This document shows positions 5,367 through 6,477 of a stretch of DNA of 6,477 nt, one piece after another. Source of the DNA: Bacteroidales bacterium. GTDB taxonomy: Bacteria; Bacteroidota; Bacteroidia; Bacteroidales; SM23-62. Made by a program: the position numbers and the translations under genes. The notes under the pieces were generated by a model. That model was not told the origin of the DNA, made no database searches, and saw nothing but the letters and a program-made list of their open reading frames with translations. The DNA lies in NCBI GenBank assembly GCA_016783865.1, contig JADHVS010000240.1:1-6477 (forward strand), in the 5' to 3' direction. The stretch's first letter is position 1; every line of letters starts with the position of its first letter.

Positions 5367-6458
5367 ATGAAAGAGATTCTGGTGAGTATTATTCAGTTTA
5401 AAAATCACAAAAGGATAAAACTCCAGTTTGATTATGACCAGGGATTAGTCAGGAAGATTAAGAAACTGCCGGATTGCAGGTGGGATGCGGATGGCAGGTT
5501 CTGGCATATTCATTATATTGAAAATCATGTTAATTATTTAAATAAAATGTTCGAGGGTGAGATTAAGTTTATTGAGAAAGGGCAACCGCATAAAATCTCT
5601 GAGGGTAAAGATCATAATTTAAAAGAGAGGCAGGATATTTTAAGAAATGTTGAAGAATATTTAATTCGCAACAGGTATAGTGAGAACACCAGGAAGATAT
5701 ATTTTTCGATGGCAAAGTCATTTTTCAATTTTCATTCAGGGAAGCCGCCCTTAAGCATCACCAGGAATGACATATTGATTTACAACAGCGAATACATTAT
5801 CAGGAATGGCCTGTCTCCTACATATCAGAATCAGTTAATTAGTGTTTTAAAGCTGATCTACAATAAGCTATATAGTCATAATATTGATTTTAAGGAGATT
5901 GAGCGTCCAAGAAAAGCTCGCAAGCTTCCGGTTGTTCTTTCGAAGGAAGAGGTTCGTGATTTGCTGGACAAAACAAAGAACATAAAACACCGGGCTATAT
6001 TGTCGACACTTTATTCTCTTGGTATAAGGAAGAGTGAGCTAATCAATCTGCAAGTTGGAGACATTGATTCGGGCAGGATGATGGTGCATGTACGTGGAGG
6101 CAAGGGGAACAAGGACAGGTATCTGGGTTTATCGGAGAAATTACTTGGATTATTGCAGGAGTATTACCGAAAATACAGGCCCAGGCAATATTTATTTGAA
6201 GGGCAGCGCAATCCGCGATACTCCACGCGAAGTGTTGATTTGGTTTTGATCCGGGCGGTAAGCAGGGCAGCAATCAGGAAGCATGTAACGGTACCCACCT
6301 TAAGGCATTCCTATGCCACTCACCTGGTTGAATCGAGAGTTGATATAGCGTTTGTCCAGCGGTTACTGGGACATGAATCGATCAAGACCACGATGATTTA
6401 CACTCACATAGCAAAGGAGAAACTAACAGACATCCGGAGTCCCTTCGATGACTTATAA
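5367..6458 (+). CDS. tyrosine recombinase/integrase with altered HxxR box
   Basis: A 363-residue site-specific tyrosine recombinase. ATG 5367 (MKEILVSIIQF) is chosen because the upstream extension to TTG 5205 is not family-like; 363 residues suits such enzymes. Residues about 1-65 are an extra N-terminal domain (IKLQFDYDQGLVRKIKKLPD, then CRWDADGRFWHIHY), of a kind I associate with Bacteroidota recombinases and reminiscent of HARP-type motifs. Residues about 90-180 are a SAM-like core-binding domain (YLIRNRYSENTRKIY). The catalytic domain follows with Arg221 (SLGIRKSEL), Lys246 (GGKGNKDRY), Arg313 (TLRHSYATHL), His336 (LLGHESIKTT) and nucleophile Tyr345 (MIYTH). The HxxR-box His, normally in VHTLRH or PHTLRH, is Pro310 here (VPTLRH). 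The enzyme would cut and rejoin DNA through a 3'-phosphotyrosine, perhaps for excision or integration of a mobile element. No att site or cargo is defined in the window. Codon use is AT-richer than in the lipoprotein gene, compatible with transfer. It may be impaired. Confidence 0.92.
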   Translation: MKEILVSIIQFKNHKRIKLQFDYDQGLVRKIKKLPDCRWDADGRFWHIHYIENHVNYLNKMFEGEIKFIEKGQPHKISEGKDHNLKERQDILRNVEEYLIRNRYSENTRKIYFSMAKSFFNFHSGKPPLSITRNDILIYNSEYIIRNGLSPTYQNQLISVLKLIYNKLYSHNIDFKEIERPRKARKLPVVLSKEEVRDLLDKTKNIKHRAILSTLYSLGIRKSELINLQVGDIDSGRMMVHVRGGKGNKDRYLGLSEKLLGLLQEYYRKYRPRQYLFEGQRNPRYSTRSVDLVLIRAVSRAAIRKHVTVPTLRHSYATHLVESRVDIAFVQRLLGHESIKTTMIYTHIAKEKLTDIRSPFDDL

Positions 6459-6477
6459 TTTTTTAAGCGAAACCTTC

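Overview
The window looks like a piece of a Bacteroidota chromosome, probably an environmental Bacteroidales or Marinilabiliales-like lineage. Pointers are a lipoprotein with acidic residues straight after the lipid-anchor cysteine, a secreted caspase-TPR protein, starts without Shine-Dalgarno sequences, and a Bacteroidota-style tyrosine recombinase. The taxonomy is inferred from gene content and style, not from a marker gene. All convincing genes are on the + strand.

Layout: (1) Positions 1-119 hold a strong nested hairpin (7-53), a second AT-rich dyad (61-81) and a possible promoter. (2) Positions 120-1094 encode a lipoprotein of the TM1410/GH114 glycosidase-like family. Its two half-barrels appear in swapped order, which suggests a natural circular permutation. 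(3) Positions 1095-1465 lack a large gene but hold a four-copy heptamer repeat, a 19-bp perfect palindrome and a candidate 49-residue single-pass membrane protein. (4) Positions 1466-5086 encode a 1206-residue exported protein with an N-terminal caspase-like (C14) domain, His122/Cys178 dyad intact, followed by about 22 tyrosine-rich TPRs. The TPRs show a five-repeat (510-nt) higher-order period. (5) A second, unrelated heptamer repeat (5069-5094) supplies the last codons and the stop of this gene. The following 280 bp look non-coding. (6) Positions 5367-6458 encode a tyrosine recombinase with an unusual N-terminal domain. The HxxR-box histidine is proline, explainable by one base change.

No shared pathway links the three main genes. 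The lipoprotein and the caspase-TPR protein are both predicted to act outside the cytoplasm and appear to be separate transcription units. The AT-richer recombinase looks like a mobile or accessory gene next to them. The most notable points are the permuted glycosidase, the exported caspase-TPR protein with its repeat architecture, the heptamers at two gene ends, and the altered recombinase active site. I did not see a CRISPR array, tRNA, rRNA or a recognised multi-gene defence operon.
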